From assembly GCA_048264105.1 (NCBI GenBank), contig JBLXDJ010000002.1:62001-126000 (forward strand): a stretch of 64,000 nucleotides of DNA, read 5' to 3'. Source of the stretch: Oceanospirillum sp048264105 (GTDB lineage: Bacteria > Pseudomonadota > Gammaproteobacteria > Pseudomonadales > Halomonadaceae). Positions 7,996-15,157 of this stretch are shown here, piece by piece (position 1 is the first letter of the stretch; every line of letters starts with the position of its first letter). The translations under genes and the position numbers were made by a program. The notes below the pieces were generated by a model. It was not told the DNA's origin and searched no databases. It worked only from the letters and a program-made list of their open reading frames with translations.

Positions 7996-9318
7996 TCAGG
8001 ACGCTTTTTTGGTTGCTTTGGATTTTGTCGGGCGTTTCTCTTTGCCGGACGTTTTTCCTGATTTTGCCTGCTTGTTTTTCTTCAGGGCCTGAACGGTTTC
8101 CTGAGCATTTTCAGTCGGGAAGGCATTGGGGACGACATCCTTGATTTCGGTTTCCGGTTTGACGACAAAGTCCTCCTCCATACCTTCAAAGAAGGAGGCG
8201 CACCCTGTTTCAGTGATGTAGATGGTATCGGAGATACCGCAGGTTTTATCGCCATCAACACCCCACATCCACGGGATGATGTGGAAGGTCATACCGGGTT
8301 TCAGTATGGTGCTGTCGCCTTGTTTGAGGCTGATGATATAGCCCTCATCCCAGCTGGGCGGGAAGGCGATACCGATGGAGTAACCGGATCGGGTGATCAG
8401 GCGGGCACCGACATCATTTTCGGTGATGATGGTGCGCACCAGATTGTCGGCATCGGAGACGGTCATTCCGGGGCGAAGCTCAGCCCGCACCTGTTTCAGC
8501 GCATGCTTCATGGTTTCCTGTGCTTTATACATGGAATCGCTCAGCTCGCCGCAGACCACGGTACGCATCATGGCAGTGTGGTAGCGACGGTAGCAGCCAC
8601 CGACCTCCAGAAAGACATGCTCGCCGGGCTGAACCTTACGTCCTTCCCATGTTGCGTGGCCGATCATGGAGCGGGGGCCTGAGGTGACATAAGGCATCAC
8701 CGCCGGTGGCTCACCACCGGCGCGGAACATCGCTTCACTGATGGCAGCACCGATCTCATTCTCGGTGACGCCGGGATAGACCGCATCAAACCCTGCGCGC
8801 ATACCGGCGACAGTGGCTTTGGCGGCGATACGCATAATTTCCAGTTCGACCTCGGACTTGCAGGCGCGCCCCTCTTCAACGATGCCGAAGCAATCCATCA
8901 GGCGACCATGGGTAAAGGCGGTGTGCAGGTAGTCCTGATGATAGGCCGGAAAGAAGTAGCTGTTACGTTCATAACCGAGCACTTTATCGGAGAGACCAAA
9001 CTCCCGCAGGGATTCGATCAGCATCTGAATCGCATCACCGGTATCCGGGTAGGGACGCGTCTTTTCGACCCAGGTGCGGGCATGAATGTTGGAAGCTTCC
9101 ATCATGCGGGTGATCATGAAGGGTTCGTCATCCAGCGGCACCACTAATGCCTGAAAGTAGGAGTAACCTGTGGTCTGATAGTCGGTCAGGTACATCAGGT
9201 TTTCCGGATCGGTGATAATCACCGCATCCAGCAGCCGTTCTGCCATTCGCTGGCGCAGCCCGTTCAGGCGGCGCTCATATTCCTCGAATGGAAAGGTCAT
9301 ATCATCCCTTTGCTTCAT
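7996..9318 (-). CDS. doeA: M24 (creatinase/Xaa-Pro-type) hydrolase, ectoine hydrolase DoeA-like
   Basis: A 440-residue M24 'pita-bread' fold protein. The N-terminal creatinase-like domain (about 1-165) contains 'DAVIITDPENLMYLTDY'. The catalytic domain (about 170-395) contains 'HATWEGRKVQPGEHVFLEVGGCYRRYHTAMMRTV', 'SGYSIGIAFPPSWDE' and 'LKPGMTFHIIP'; the GGCYRRYH block is characteristic of DoeA/EutD ectoine hydrolases, which open the ectoine ring to acetyl-diaminobutyrate. From ~405 there is a Lys/Ser/Thr-rich tail (17 Lys in the last 36 residues) that I do not recall in the Halomonas enzyme. GGAGG lies seven bases before the start, and the ATG overlaps the doeD stop (ATGA). Assignment rests on family resemblance plus operon partners. 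Confidence 0.78.
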   Translation of the reverse strand: MKQRDDMTFPFEEYERRLNGLRQRMAERLLDAVIITDPENLMYLTDYQTTGYSYFQALVVPLDDEPFMITRMMEASNIHARTWVEKTRPYPDTGDAIQMLIESLREFGLSDKVLGYERNSYFFPAYHQDYLHTAFTHGRLMDCFGIVEEGRACKSEVELEIMRIAAKATVAGMRAGFDAVYPGVTENEIGAAISEAMFRAGGEPPAVMPYVTSGPRSMIGHATWEGRKVQPGEHVFLEVGGCYRRYHTAMMRTVVCGELSDSMYKAQETMKHALKQVRAELRPGMTVSDADNLVRTIITENDVGARLITRSGYSIGIAFPPSWDEGYIISLKQGDSTILKPGMTFHIIPWMWGVDGDKTCGISDTIYITETGCASFFEGMEEDFVVKPETEIKDVVPNAFPTENAQETVQALKKNKQAKSGKTSGKEKRPTKSKATKKAS

Positions 9319-10568
9319 TGGCGTGCCTCCATAACTGTTTTGACCGCGCGTTCCAGAATATTCAGGCCTTCTTCCAGATCATCATCCGGAATAGTCAGCG
9401 GTGGAATCAGCTTAATCACCTGACCGCCGACACCGCATGGGCCGACCAGCAGGCCGTTGTCGAAGCATTCCCGGGCGATCGCTTTTGCGGCTTCCCCATC
9501 TTTGGTATCCAGCGCCTGAATCATGCCTTTGCCACGGGTGCTGAAGTTAGGATACTGGGCTGCCAGAGCGGTCATCCGGTCTGAGACCATGGCACCTCTT
9601 TCCCGTGTAAGCGCCATCAGGGCATCGTCTTCGAAATAGCGCAGCGCTTCACGGCCGGCAACAAATGAGAAGCCCTGACCACGGAACGTGCCGGTGTGTT
9701 CGCCGGGTTGCCAGTGAGCATCGTGTTCCGGTTTCACCAGATTCATCGCCAGTGGCGTACCAAAACCGCCGATCCCTTTTGCCAGACAGATAATGTCCGG
9801 ATCGAGTCCCATTTTGTCGAAGCTGAAGTAGCTGCCGGTCCGGCCGCAGCCTACCTGAATCTCATCAATGATCAGCAGGGCACCAAGATCTTTCGCCAGT
9901 TTCTGCAGTTCCATCAGCCAGGCTTCACTGGCCACATTGACACCGCCTTCGGCCTGAATGGTTTCCACGATAAAGGCAGCTGGTGGTTCATAACCGCTGG
10001 AGCTGTTTTCAAAGGCTTCCCGCAGGGTTTTCATGCAGCCAGAACCACAGCCAAGATTGGTTTCAAAGGGTGCGTGGCTGACATTGGTGAGAGGCACACC
10101 GGCGGCGTTCCGGAAGTATTGGTTTGCTGTACAGGCCAGCGCACCAAGGGTCATGCCATGGAAACCCTGACTGAAAGCGACCACATGATGGCGACCGGTG
10201 ACCCGGCGGGCGAGTTTAAGAGCCGCCTCAACGGAGTTGGTGCCCGTGGGGCCCATAAACTGCATTTTGTAGTTCATGTTGCGGGGTTTAAGAATGGTTT
10301 CAGCAAAGGCGCTGATAAATTCACGCTTTACCGTGGTACTCATATCCAGACTGTGTGCAACGCCATCGGCCTGAATAAAGTCGATAATGGCCTGCTTCAT
10401 GTGAGGATTGTTATGACCGAAATTCAGTACACCTGCACCGGCAAAAAAATCGATATAGCTTTTGCCTGCTTCGTCGACCTGTCGAGCATTAGACGCCGAT
10501 GCGAATACGGTTGGATAGGCCCGGGAATAACCCCGGATTTCAGATTCCCATTGCTCAAAAATTTCCAT
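9315..10568 (-). CDS. doeD: Diaminobutyrate--2-oxoglutarate aminotransferase, DoeD/EctB type
   Basis: A 417-residue class III PLP aminotransferase. Visible features: 'FFAGAGVLNFGHNNP', 'MQFMGPTGTNSVEAALKLAR', 'SQGFHGMTLGAL', the PLP-phosphate and ring contacts around 'LLIIDEIQVGCGRTG', and the Schiff-base Lys in 'ICLAKGIGG'. It resembles EctB, but ectA and ectC are absent and catabolic partners surround it, so DoeD is the better name: it converts 2,4-diaminobutyrate to aspartate semialdehyde. The frame is open back to 10790, but GGGAGG just before the ATG at 10568 sets the start. Coupled to doeA by ATGA; separated from doeB2 by 312 bases with an RNA hairpin. Confidence 0.85.
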   Translation of the reverse strand: MEIFEQWESEIRGYSRAYPTVFASASNARQVDEAGKSYIDFFAGAGVLNFGHNNPHMKQAIIDFIQADGVAHSLDMSTTVKREFISAFAETILKPRNMNYKMQFMGPTGTNSVEAALKLARRVTGRHHVVAFSQGFHGMTLGALACTANQYFRNAAGVPLTNVSHAPFETNLGCGSGCMKTLREAFENSSSGYEPPAAFIVETIQAEGGVNVASEAWLMELQKLAKDLGALLIIDEIQVGCGRTGSYFSFDKMGLDPDIICLAKGIGGFGTPLAMNLVKPEHDAHWQPGEHTGTFRGQGFSFVAGREALRYFEDDALMALTRERGAMVSDRMTALAAQYPNFSTRGKGMIQALDTKDGEAAKAIARECFDNGLLVGPCGVGGQVIKLIPPLTIPDDDLEEGLNILERAVKTVMEARQ

Positions 10569-10880
10569 AAACCCTCCCAGGCTGAACATGCACAGATGTT
10601 GTGTTAGTTCGAACATGCTCAGCGTGCAGGTACTGTCCTTGCGACAGCACGGTATTTTTAAATGCAGCCAGTTCGCAAGAGAAATGCTCTGTAGACACTG
10701 GCCAATGTGATGAAAGACCCTGCCTGATTCAGAGCTCAGGCTGAAAAAAAGCCGCCGGTTGTTTGGCTTTCCGGTCTGCGTAAGCAGCACCTTGGAGTGG
10801 CGAACAAACGGCGGTTTTTAAAAGGTCTGCCTTCAACGTAGGAGAGATACAGCGATCCTGCAAGTTAATGAAATTAATCG
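10569..10880 (-). promoter_or_regulatory. 312-base gap between doeB2 and doeD with several RNA hairpins and a direct repeat
   Basis: No protein-coding gene is supported. On the minus strand, in order, it contains: a branched hairpin with U-tract (separate entry, 10744-10814); GCCTGA / TCAGGC (10722-10727 and 10736-10741); a small hairpin CTGTC / GACAG (10633-10647); and two copies of GAACATGCNCAG in direct orientation on the plus strand (10584-10595 and 10611-10622), just ahead of the doeD ribosome-binding site. The length is unusual for an interior operon gap and suggests either attenuation or a second promoter for doeDAC. Confidence 0.5.
10744..10814 (-). terminator. Long branched hairpin plus U-tract after doeB2: terminator or attenuator
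   Basis: On the minus strand the outer stem pairs 10803-10814 with 10752-10763 (CCGCCG/CGGCGG, one mismatch, TTGTT/AACAA). The ~39-base interior contains a second stem, GGT-G-CTGC / GCAGACC, with a TTAC loop. Seven U follow (10744-10750). It begins 67 bases after the doeB2 stop. It could simply end doeB2 mRNA, or be a regulated attenuator ahead of doeDAC. I do not recognise it as a known riboswitch class. Confidence 0.6.
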
Positions 10881-12074
10881 TTAAACCTGCTCTGTTTTGG
10901 GCTGAGGTGCGCCCACTAAACGGGCGAAAACAGCGACAACCTGAGGTAGCAGCCGGTCATTAAACTGATAGTGCGGGCTGTGGCAGGGGGCGGTGTAGTC
11001 ATCCTGTTCGGCCATGCCGATCAGGGCGAAAGCGCCGGGAATATGGTGCAGGTAATAGCTGAAATCCTCCGAGGCCATGATGGGTACCGGTGTGCTGCTT
11101 TGCCAGTTATCTCCCAGCTGTGCTTTCAGCGCCTGCCGGAAATTGGCGGCGGCCTGAGCGTCATTCACGGTCGCTTCATAGCGGGAACGGATTTCGACAT
11201 CGACCTCAACACCGTAGGTGCGGGCGGTATCCTGACAGATCTGCTCAATCAGGCTGTTGATGGGCTGGCGCTGATCCGGTGATGAGAGCCGGATACTGCC
11301 CTCTATCAGGGCGGTTTCCGGTATCACGGTGGCGGCGCTTTCTGCTTTAAAAGAGCAAACACTGACCACGGCGGCATCCTGTGGGGCAACCCGTCGGCTG
11401 ATGATCTGCTGCAGATTGATCACCATGGCGGAACCGGCTAACAGGGGATCCCGGCATAGCTCCGGCTGACTGGCATGTCCGCCCTGTCCTTTAACGGTGA
11501 TATGAAAGGTGCCGTTGCCTGCCATCACGGTTCCGTCCGGGCACACAGCCTGACCGTAAGGAATTGCAGGCCAGTTATGCCAGCCGTATATACGGTCGAT
11601 GCCTTTGAGGGCTCCGGCATCAATCAGGGCTTTTGCTCCGTGACCACCTTCCTCCGCAGGCTGAAAGATCAACGTGACCGGGCCGGGGAGCTGATCTTCG
11701 TGAGCTTTCAGCCAGGCGGCGGTCGCCCAAAGTGCGGCGGTGTGGCCATCGTGACCGCAGGCGTGCATACAGCCGGAAGTTTCTGACGCAAAGCTGACGT
11801 CGGCTTCTTCCTGAATCGGCAGGGCGTCGATATCCCCCCGAAGCGCGATATGCGTGCCGGGAGCATCCGCTGCCAACGTCGCCAGCGTGCCGACTTTTTC
11901 ATATGCCCGCCATGGAATACCCAGCTGATCCAGATGGTTTCGGATCGTTCGGGCGGTATTGGTTTCCTCCCAGGTCAGCTCCGGCTGCTGGTGTAGCTGA
12001 TGTCGGAGCTGAGTCGCCTGCTGAATAATCGTGGCCCATTGCGTATTAGCGGACAGTTCGTCCTGGTTGCTCAT
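10881..12074 (-). CDS. doeB2: M20 amidohydrolase, probable N2-acetyl-diaminobutyrate deacetylase (DoeB2-like)
   Basis: A 397-residue M20D amidohydrolase with the metal-binding pattern intact: 'HACGHDGHTAAL' (~residue 100), 'QPAEEGGHGAKAL' (~133), the dimerisation domain 'GQGGHASQPELCRDPLLAGS', and a C-terminal His in 'CHSPHYQFNDRLL'. Such enzymes deacetylate N-acyl amino acids. Next to DoeA, DoeD and DoeC the likely substrate is N-acetyl-2,4-diaminobutyrate released from ectoine. In Halomonas elongata this step uses an unrelated aspartoacylase-type DoeB; the M20 version is known as DoeB2. The start at 12074 is supported by AGGAGG six bases upstream. First gene of the operon. The substrate is inferred, and an indole-acetyl or hippurate-type hydrolase remains possible. 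Confidence 0.72.
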   Translation of the reverse strand: MSNQDELSANTQWATIIQQATQLRHQLHQQPELTWEETNTARTIRNHLDQLGIPWRAYEKVGTLATLAADAPGTHIALRGDIDALPIQEEADVSFASETSGCMHACGHDGHTAALWATAAWLKAHEDQLPGPVTLIFQPAEEGGHGAKALIDAGALKGIDRIYGWHNWPAIPYGQAVCPDGTVMAGNGTFHITVKGQGGHASQPELCRDPLLAGSAMVINLQQIISRRVAPQDAAVVSVCSFKAESAATVIPETALIEGSIRLSSPDQRQPINSLIEQICQDTARTYGVEVDVEIRSRYEATVNDAQAAANFRQALKAQLGDNWQSSTPVPIMASEDFSYYLHHIPGAFALIGMAEQDDYTAPCHSPHYQFNDRLLPQVVAVFARLVGAPQPKTEQV

Positions 12075-12118
12075 AAAGATCCTCCTGACCTGATGTGAGA
12101 ATTCTGATCCGGTTGCTT

Positions 12119-12151
12119 TATGCATTAAGCCGAGTTTGTCCTATGCATTAA
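12119..12151 (-). promoter_or_regulatory. Direct repeats in the doeB2 promoter region
   Basis: The ten-base sequence TATGCATTAA occurs twice, at 12119-12128 and 12142-12151, 23 bases apart (about two helical turns), 45-77 bases upstream of the doeB2 start. Each copy contains the palindrome ATGCAT. This looks like a paired operator for a transcription factor; no regulator gene lies next to the operon. Confidence 0.45.
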
Positions 12152-12197
12152 ATAGTTACGTACCCCTAACCCTAGTCGTGACTGTGTTTTACGCAAG

Positions 12198-12214
12198 CCC
12201 CGTGCCCTACGGGG
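12198..12214. promoter_or_regulatory. Hairpin in the doeB2 / secreted-protein divergent region
   Basis: CCCCGT / ACGGGG with a GCCCT loop lies midway in the 263-base gap between two divergent genes. It has no U-tract, so it is not a convincing terminator. The rest of the gap (AT-rich towards 12337) must hold promoters for both directions; I cannot assign -35/-10 boxes with confidence. Confidence 0.35.
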
Positions 12215-12336
12215 TATCTGATATGCGTATTTATCTGCACGTTAATAAGTTGTCGTATGAAGTATTTTCCTTACCACTTTATTTACATTGAGTTACACTA
12301 TGTATCGTACGATAACAATAATGTGGGGATACGCTC

Positions 12337-13449
12337 ATGAACCAATTCAAACTTCCAACAGCGCTTAAGCAGGCCATGCTGCCCGCTGTTGCCGGTGCTT
12401 TTTTACTCTCGGCCTCTTTTGCTGCAAAGGCTGATAATGCTGTTTTATCGATTGATCCGGAAACACAGTGCTTTGATCTGCTTGCGGGCCAGAATACTGA
12501 TGCAGGCGATGTTTGTTTGAGTGTTGATGGCGACAACCTGATTGTTGAGTACCAGACTGAGGGCGGCTGGATGCTGGGTGAAACCCATGCCTGGGTTGGT
12601 GAGAATGCAGACGGTTATCCGCAGACCAAAAAAGGCAACCCTAAGGTGGGCGGCTTCCCTTATAACTCAGGGGATTTGGGCTGGGTTGATCATTATTCTG
12701 TTTCTATCCCTCTGGCGTCGTTTACCGATACATTCGAGAATCTGGATGCGCTGTGCGGTGTTGACCTGCCCTCTTTCTATACGATGGCGCATGCTGTTGT
12801 CGGTATGCCTGATGGTTCCGGTGGTTACCAGACCGAGACAGGCTGGAGCGATGGTGAGCGTATTATGGAGCGTGGCAGCTGGGCGACCCGCAGCAGCTTT
12901 GATTTTGTTGTGACCTGTGATGGCGGTCCTGTTGATCCACCAAGTGGTGATCGTGGTTCAGAAACCGCATGGTTCTATGGCGCAAACACGTTTGATAGCC
13001 TGCCAAGCTGTGGTGATGACGACGTACGCGGCACCTTCGATGATGGTGGTGAGTTTGGTGATGAAAATCTGGCAACCCGCTGGGGCTGGTCTGTTGGACC
13101 GGTGGCAGAAGGGGATACGGTGGTTCGTGATATCTATGCGGCAGCTGGCCGAAACGACATCACCAAAGGCAGCCTGATCGGAACCGCAACCATAACGAAT
13201 AACGGTAATATGGTGGCGATCTCTATTCAGACACTGCCGGGTTACGGTTTTACCACGGTTCAGGCGTTCGTAGGTGAAGATCACACCTGTACGGTTGCGC
13301 CGGGTCAACTGGGTAATATCTATGACTTTGATAACGAAGAAACCAGTTTTGATTTCTTCCTGGGTCATACCGGCGGAGACGCCTACCTTGCGGTTCACCT
13401 GGATGCGAAGGGTGACTGCGATGCAAACGGTAACTTCTGCAATGAATAA
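12337..13449 (+). CDS. Secreted protein with two copies of an unassigned beta-rich domain
   Basis: 370 residues with a clear Sec signal peptide (cleavage after ...FAAKA, residue ~32). The mature protein is acidic and poor in Lys. It contains two related units joined by a Gly/Pro/Asp linker near 198-205. In unit 1, 'LAGQNTDAGDVCLSVDGDNLIVEYQTEGGWMLGETHAWVGE' (~48-88) aligns with 'AAGRNDITKGSLIGTATITNNGNMVAISIQTLPGYGFTTVQAFVGED' of unit 2 (~263-309). 'ETGWSDGERIMERGSWATRSSF' of unit 1 resembles 'ETAWFYGANTF...LATRWGWSVG' of unit 2. I remember similar ETHxxVG / ETAW patterns in other exported bacterial proteins but no function. Eight Cys in the mature part suggest disulphides. Monocistronic, ending at a strong terminator. 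Confidence 0.8.
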   Translation: MNQFKLPTALKQAMLPAVAGAFLLSASFAAKADNAVLSIDPETQCFDLLAGQNTDAGDVCLSVDGDNLIVEYQTEGGWMLGETHAWVGENADGYPQTKKGNPKVGGFPYNSGDLGWVDHYSVSIPLASFTDTFENLDALCGVDLPSFYTMAHAVVGMPDGSGGYQTETGWSDGERIMERGSWATRSSFDFVVTCDGGPVDPPSGDRGSETAWFYGANTFDSLPSCGDDDVRGTFDDGGEFGDENLATRWGWSVGPVAEGDTVVRDIYAAAGRNDITKGSLIGTATITNNGNMVAISIQTLPGYGFTTVQAFVGEDHTCTVAPGQLGNIYDFDNEETSFDFFLGHTGGDAYLAVHLDAKGDCDANGNFCNE

Positions 13450-13477
13450 GCCTTAATCTGCAGAACACGACCCCACC

Positions 13478-13503
13478 AAAAAAGCCCCGCAAGGGGCTTT
13501 TTT
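13478..13503. terminator. Bidirectional terminator after the secreted protein gene
   Basis: A perfect 11-bp stem AAAAAAGCCCC / GGGGCTTTTTT with a GCAA tetraloop, between convergent genes ending at 13449 and 13535. Confidence 0.93.
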
Positions 13504-13534
13504 GCGTTTGGGTGATGCGATAAAAAAATGAGAA

Positions 13535-14359
13535 TTAACGGATGTATTTGTTGGCCAGTCGCTCGGCCAGCTCCTGCTGAACCTTGGTTTGTTCCGTCCA
13601 GATTTTCTCTGCCAGCCAGGGTTTTTTGGCATAGAACTGTCGGCTGAGCATCAGATAATAGTCCTCTTCAAACAGACTGTATTCTGCGCGACCAATCAGG
13701 TCGGTCAGCTCAGGATGCATCCGTGCCAGAGTTTCCACATGTTCCACAACCAGCACGCTGGCAGGAACTTCGCGGCGTAGCATCGCCTGCAGCGCTTCTG
13801 TTGTGGTGGGGAAGCTGAGCACGGGATAGTTGTTTGCTTCCAGTAGCGGAATCACAGGGCTTTCATTTTTGACGGCGATCCCTTTGCCTTTCAGGCCATA
13901 GATACGGTCGCCATCGGTGGTAATGCGGCGGTTATCTTTTACCCGATACAGGGCATATTCTTCACCATAGAGTTTCTGGCGTGGATCGACCTTGGCTTTT
14001 GAAAAGGGATATTTGCCGGTAAACAGCCAGTGCTCGCGGTAGGGTACATTAAATAAGCCATCAAGCTTGCCGGTTTTGATCTGCTCAAGACAGTCGCTGA
14101 ATTCGCAGCGCACCAGCTGGAAGCGGACTTCTTTAACCCGTTTGCCAACCTCCTGCATCACTTCAACACTGTAACCGGGGTTATTGGCCGGAATCTCTGT
14201 TCCGGAGTCGAGATAATAGGGCGCTGCGGCTTCGGTCGGGTAGCCCACCAGAAAGCGAATGGGGGCGGCTTCGGCCAGCTTGTACGGAAGGACGGTCAGC
14301 AGACTGACCCCGATAGCGATACCGGTTTTTTTAACCGCTGAAAAAGAAGAAAAAAGCAT
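13535..14359 (-). CDS. Periplasmic solute-binding protein, family 3 (orphan)
   Basis: 274 residues: a signal peptide (to about ...LPYKLAEA) and one SBP_bac_3-like domain with 'GYSVEVMQEVGKRV', 'LEQIKTGKLDGLFNVPYREHWLFTGKYPFSKAKVD', 'LKGKGIAVKNESPVIPLL' and 'YLMLSRQFYAKKPWLAEKIW'. Such proteins bind polar amino acids or similar small molecules. No permease or ATPase gene is adjacent, so it may serve a distant transporter or act in signalling. A TTG at 14380 extends the frame, but the ATG at 14359 with GGAGG upstream is more likely. Convergent with the secreted protein gene, divergent from tadA. Confidence 0.8.
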   Translation of the reverse strand: MLFSSFSAVKKTGIAIGVSLLTVLPYKLAEAAPIRFLVGYPTEAAAPYYLDSGTEIPANNPGYSVEVMQEVGKRVKEVRFQLVRCEFSDCLEQIKTGKLDGLFNVPYREHWLFTGKYPFSKAKVDPRQKLYGEEYALYRVKDNRRITTDGDRIYGLKGKGIAVKNESPVIPLLEANNYPVLSFPTTTEALQAMLRREVPASVLVVEHVETLARMHPELTDLIGRAEYSLFEEDYYLMLSRQFYAKKPWLAEKIWTEQTKVQQELAERLANKYIR

Positions 14360-14579
14360 AAATTTCCGCACCTCCGGCAAATAATAATCCGGGCTGCTTC
14401 AGCAACAATGCCCACAGGGCAGGCCCGGATGCCAGCACGTCATGCACTGGTTTATTGAGACGTTGATATTCTGAGTGACGCACACAAATTCTAGGAGCTG
14501 AGTGACTGTGATGCACACAGGAAAACAGATTATCATAAGCGCCTGTGGAATAATCGTCTGCTTTTGATTGACCGCACTT

Positions 14580-14599
14580 AACCTGTTTATTTTCAGGTT
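14580..14599 (+). promoter_or_regulatory. Hairpin in the tadA leader
   Basis: AACCTG / CAGGTT around TTTATTTT, 43 bases before the tadA start. Its position is compatible with a leader structure; function is unknown. The rest of the gap between the solute-binding protein gene and tadA (14360-14641) shows nothing else I can identify. Confidence 0.3.
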
Positions 14600-14641
14600 G
14601 TTGTCGATTATCCGTCTGTAATTAACCCGTTCAGGATTTAT

Positions 14642-15106
14642 ATGATGAGCCGCAAGCCGGAATATTTTATGCACAGGGCGTTAGAGCTGGCGCAAAAGGC
14701 TGCAGAAGAAGGTGAAGTACCGGTGGGTGCTGTTGTGGTCTTCCGGGGTGAGATTGTCGGGCGGGGCTGGAATCAGCCGGTGGCCGGTTGTGATCCCACC
14801 GCTCATGCCGAGATTATGGCGCTGAGGGATGCGGCCAAGCAGCTGGATAATTATCGCTTGAACGAGTGTGATCTCTATGTGACTTTGGAGCCTTGTACGA
14901 TGTGCGCCGGTGCGATTATCCACAGCCGGATCCGCCATGTGTACTACGGCGCGGCAGAGCCCAGAACCGGCGTCAATGAGAGCATCTGTAACCTGTTTGC
15001 CCAGCCCTGGTACAACCACAAGGTTGAGGTTACCGGCGGTTTGTTAGCGGGCAAGAGTAAACAGATCATGAAGGCGTTTTTTGCGGATCGTCGGAAAGAA
15101 TCGTAA
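14642..15106 (+). CDS. tadA: tRNA adenosine(34) deaminase
   Basis: A 154-residue zinc deaminase that converts A34 to inosine in tRNA-Arg(ACG), an essential cytoplasmic activity. Zinc and catalytic residues are visible: His55-Ala-Glu57 in 'PTAHAEIMAL', and Cys85 and Cys88 in 'LEPCTMCAGA'. N-terminal 'FMHRALELAQKAAEEGEVPVGAVVV' and C-terminal 'EVTGGLLAGKSKQIMKAFFADRR' match the family. A second ATG follows immediately at 14645; either may be used. Convergent with mltF. Confidence 0.96.
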   Translation: MMSRKPEYFMHRALELAQKAAEEGEVPVGAVVVFRGEIVGRGWNQPVAGCDPTAHAEIMALRDAAKQLDNYRLNECDLYVTLEPCTMCAGAIIHSRIRHVYYGAAEPRTGVNESICNLFAQPWYNHKVEVTGGLLAGKSKQIMKAFFADRRKES

Positions 15107-15157
15107 GGGGGCTTGCCCTAAGGCGGTTGATGGGCAAAAGCGTTAGCCGGTTTTCGT

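Noticed and set aside
9315..10568. The aminotransferase as biosynthetic EctB
   Set aside because: No ectA or ectC adjacent; three catabolic enzymes share its operon, so DoeD is the simpler reading.
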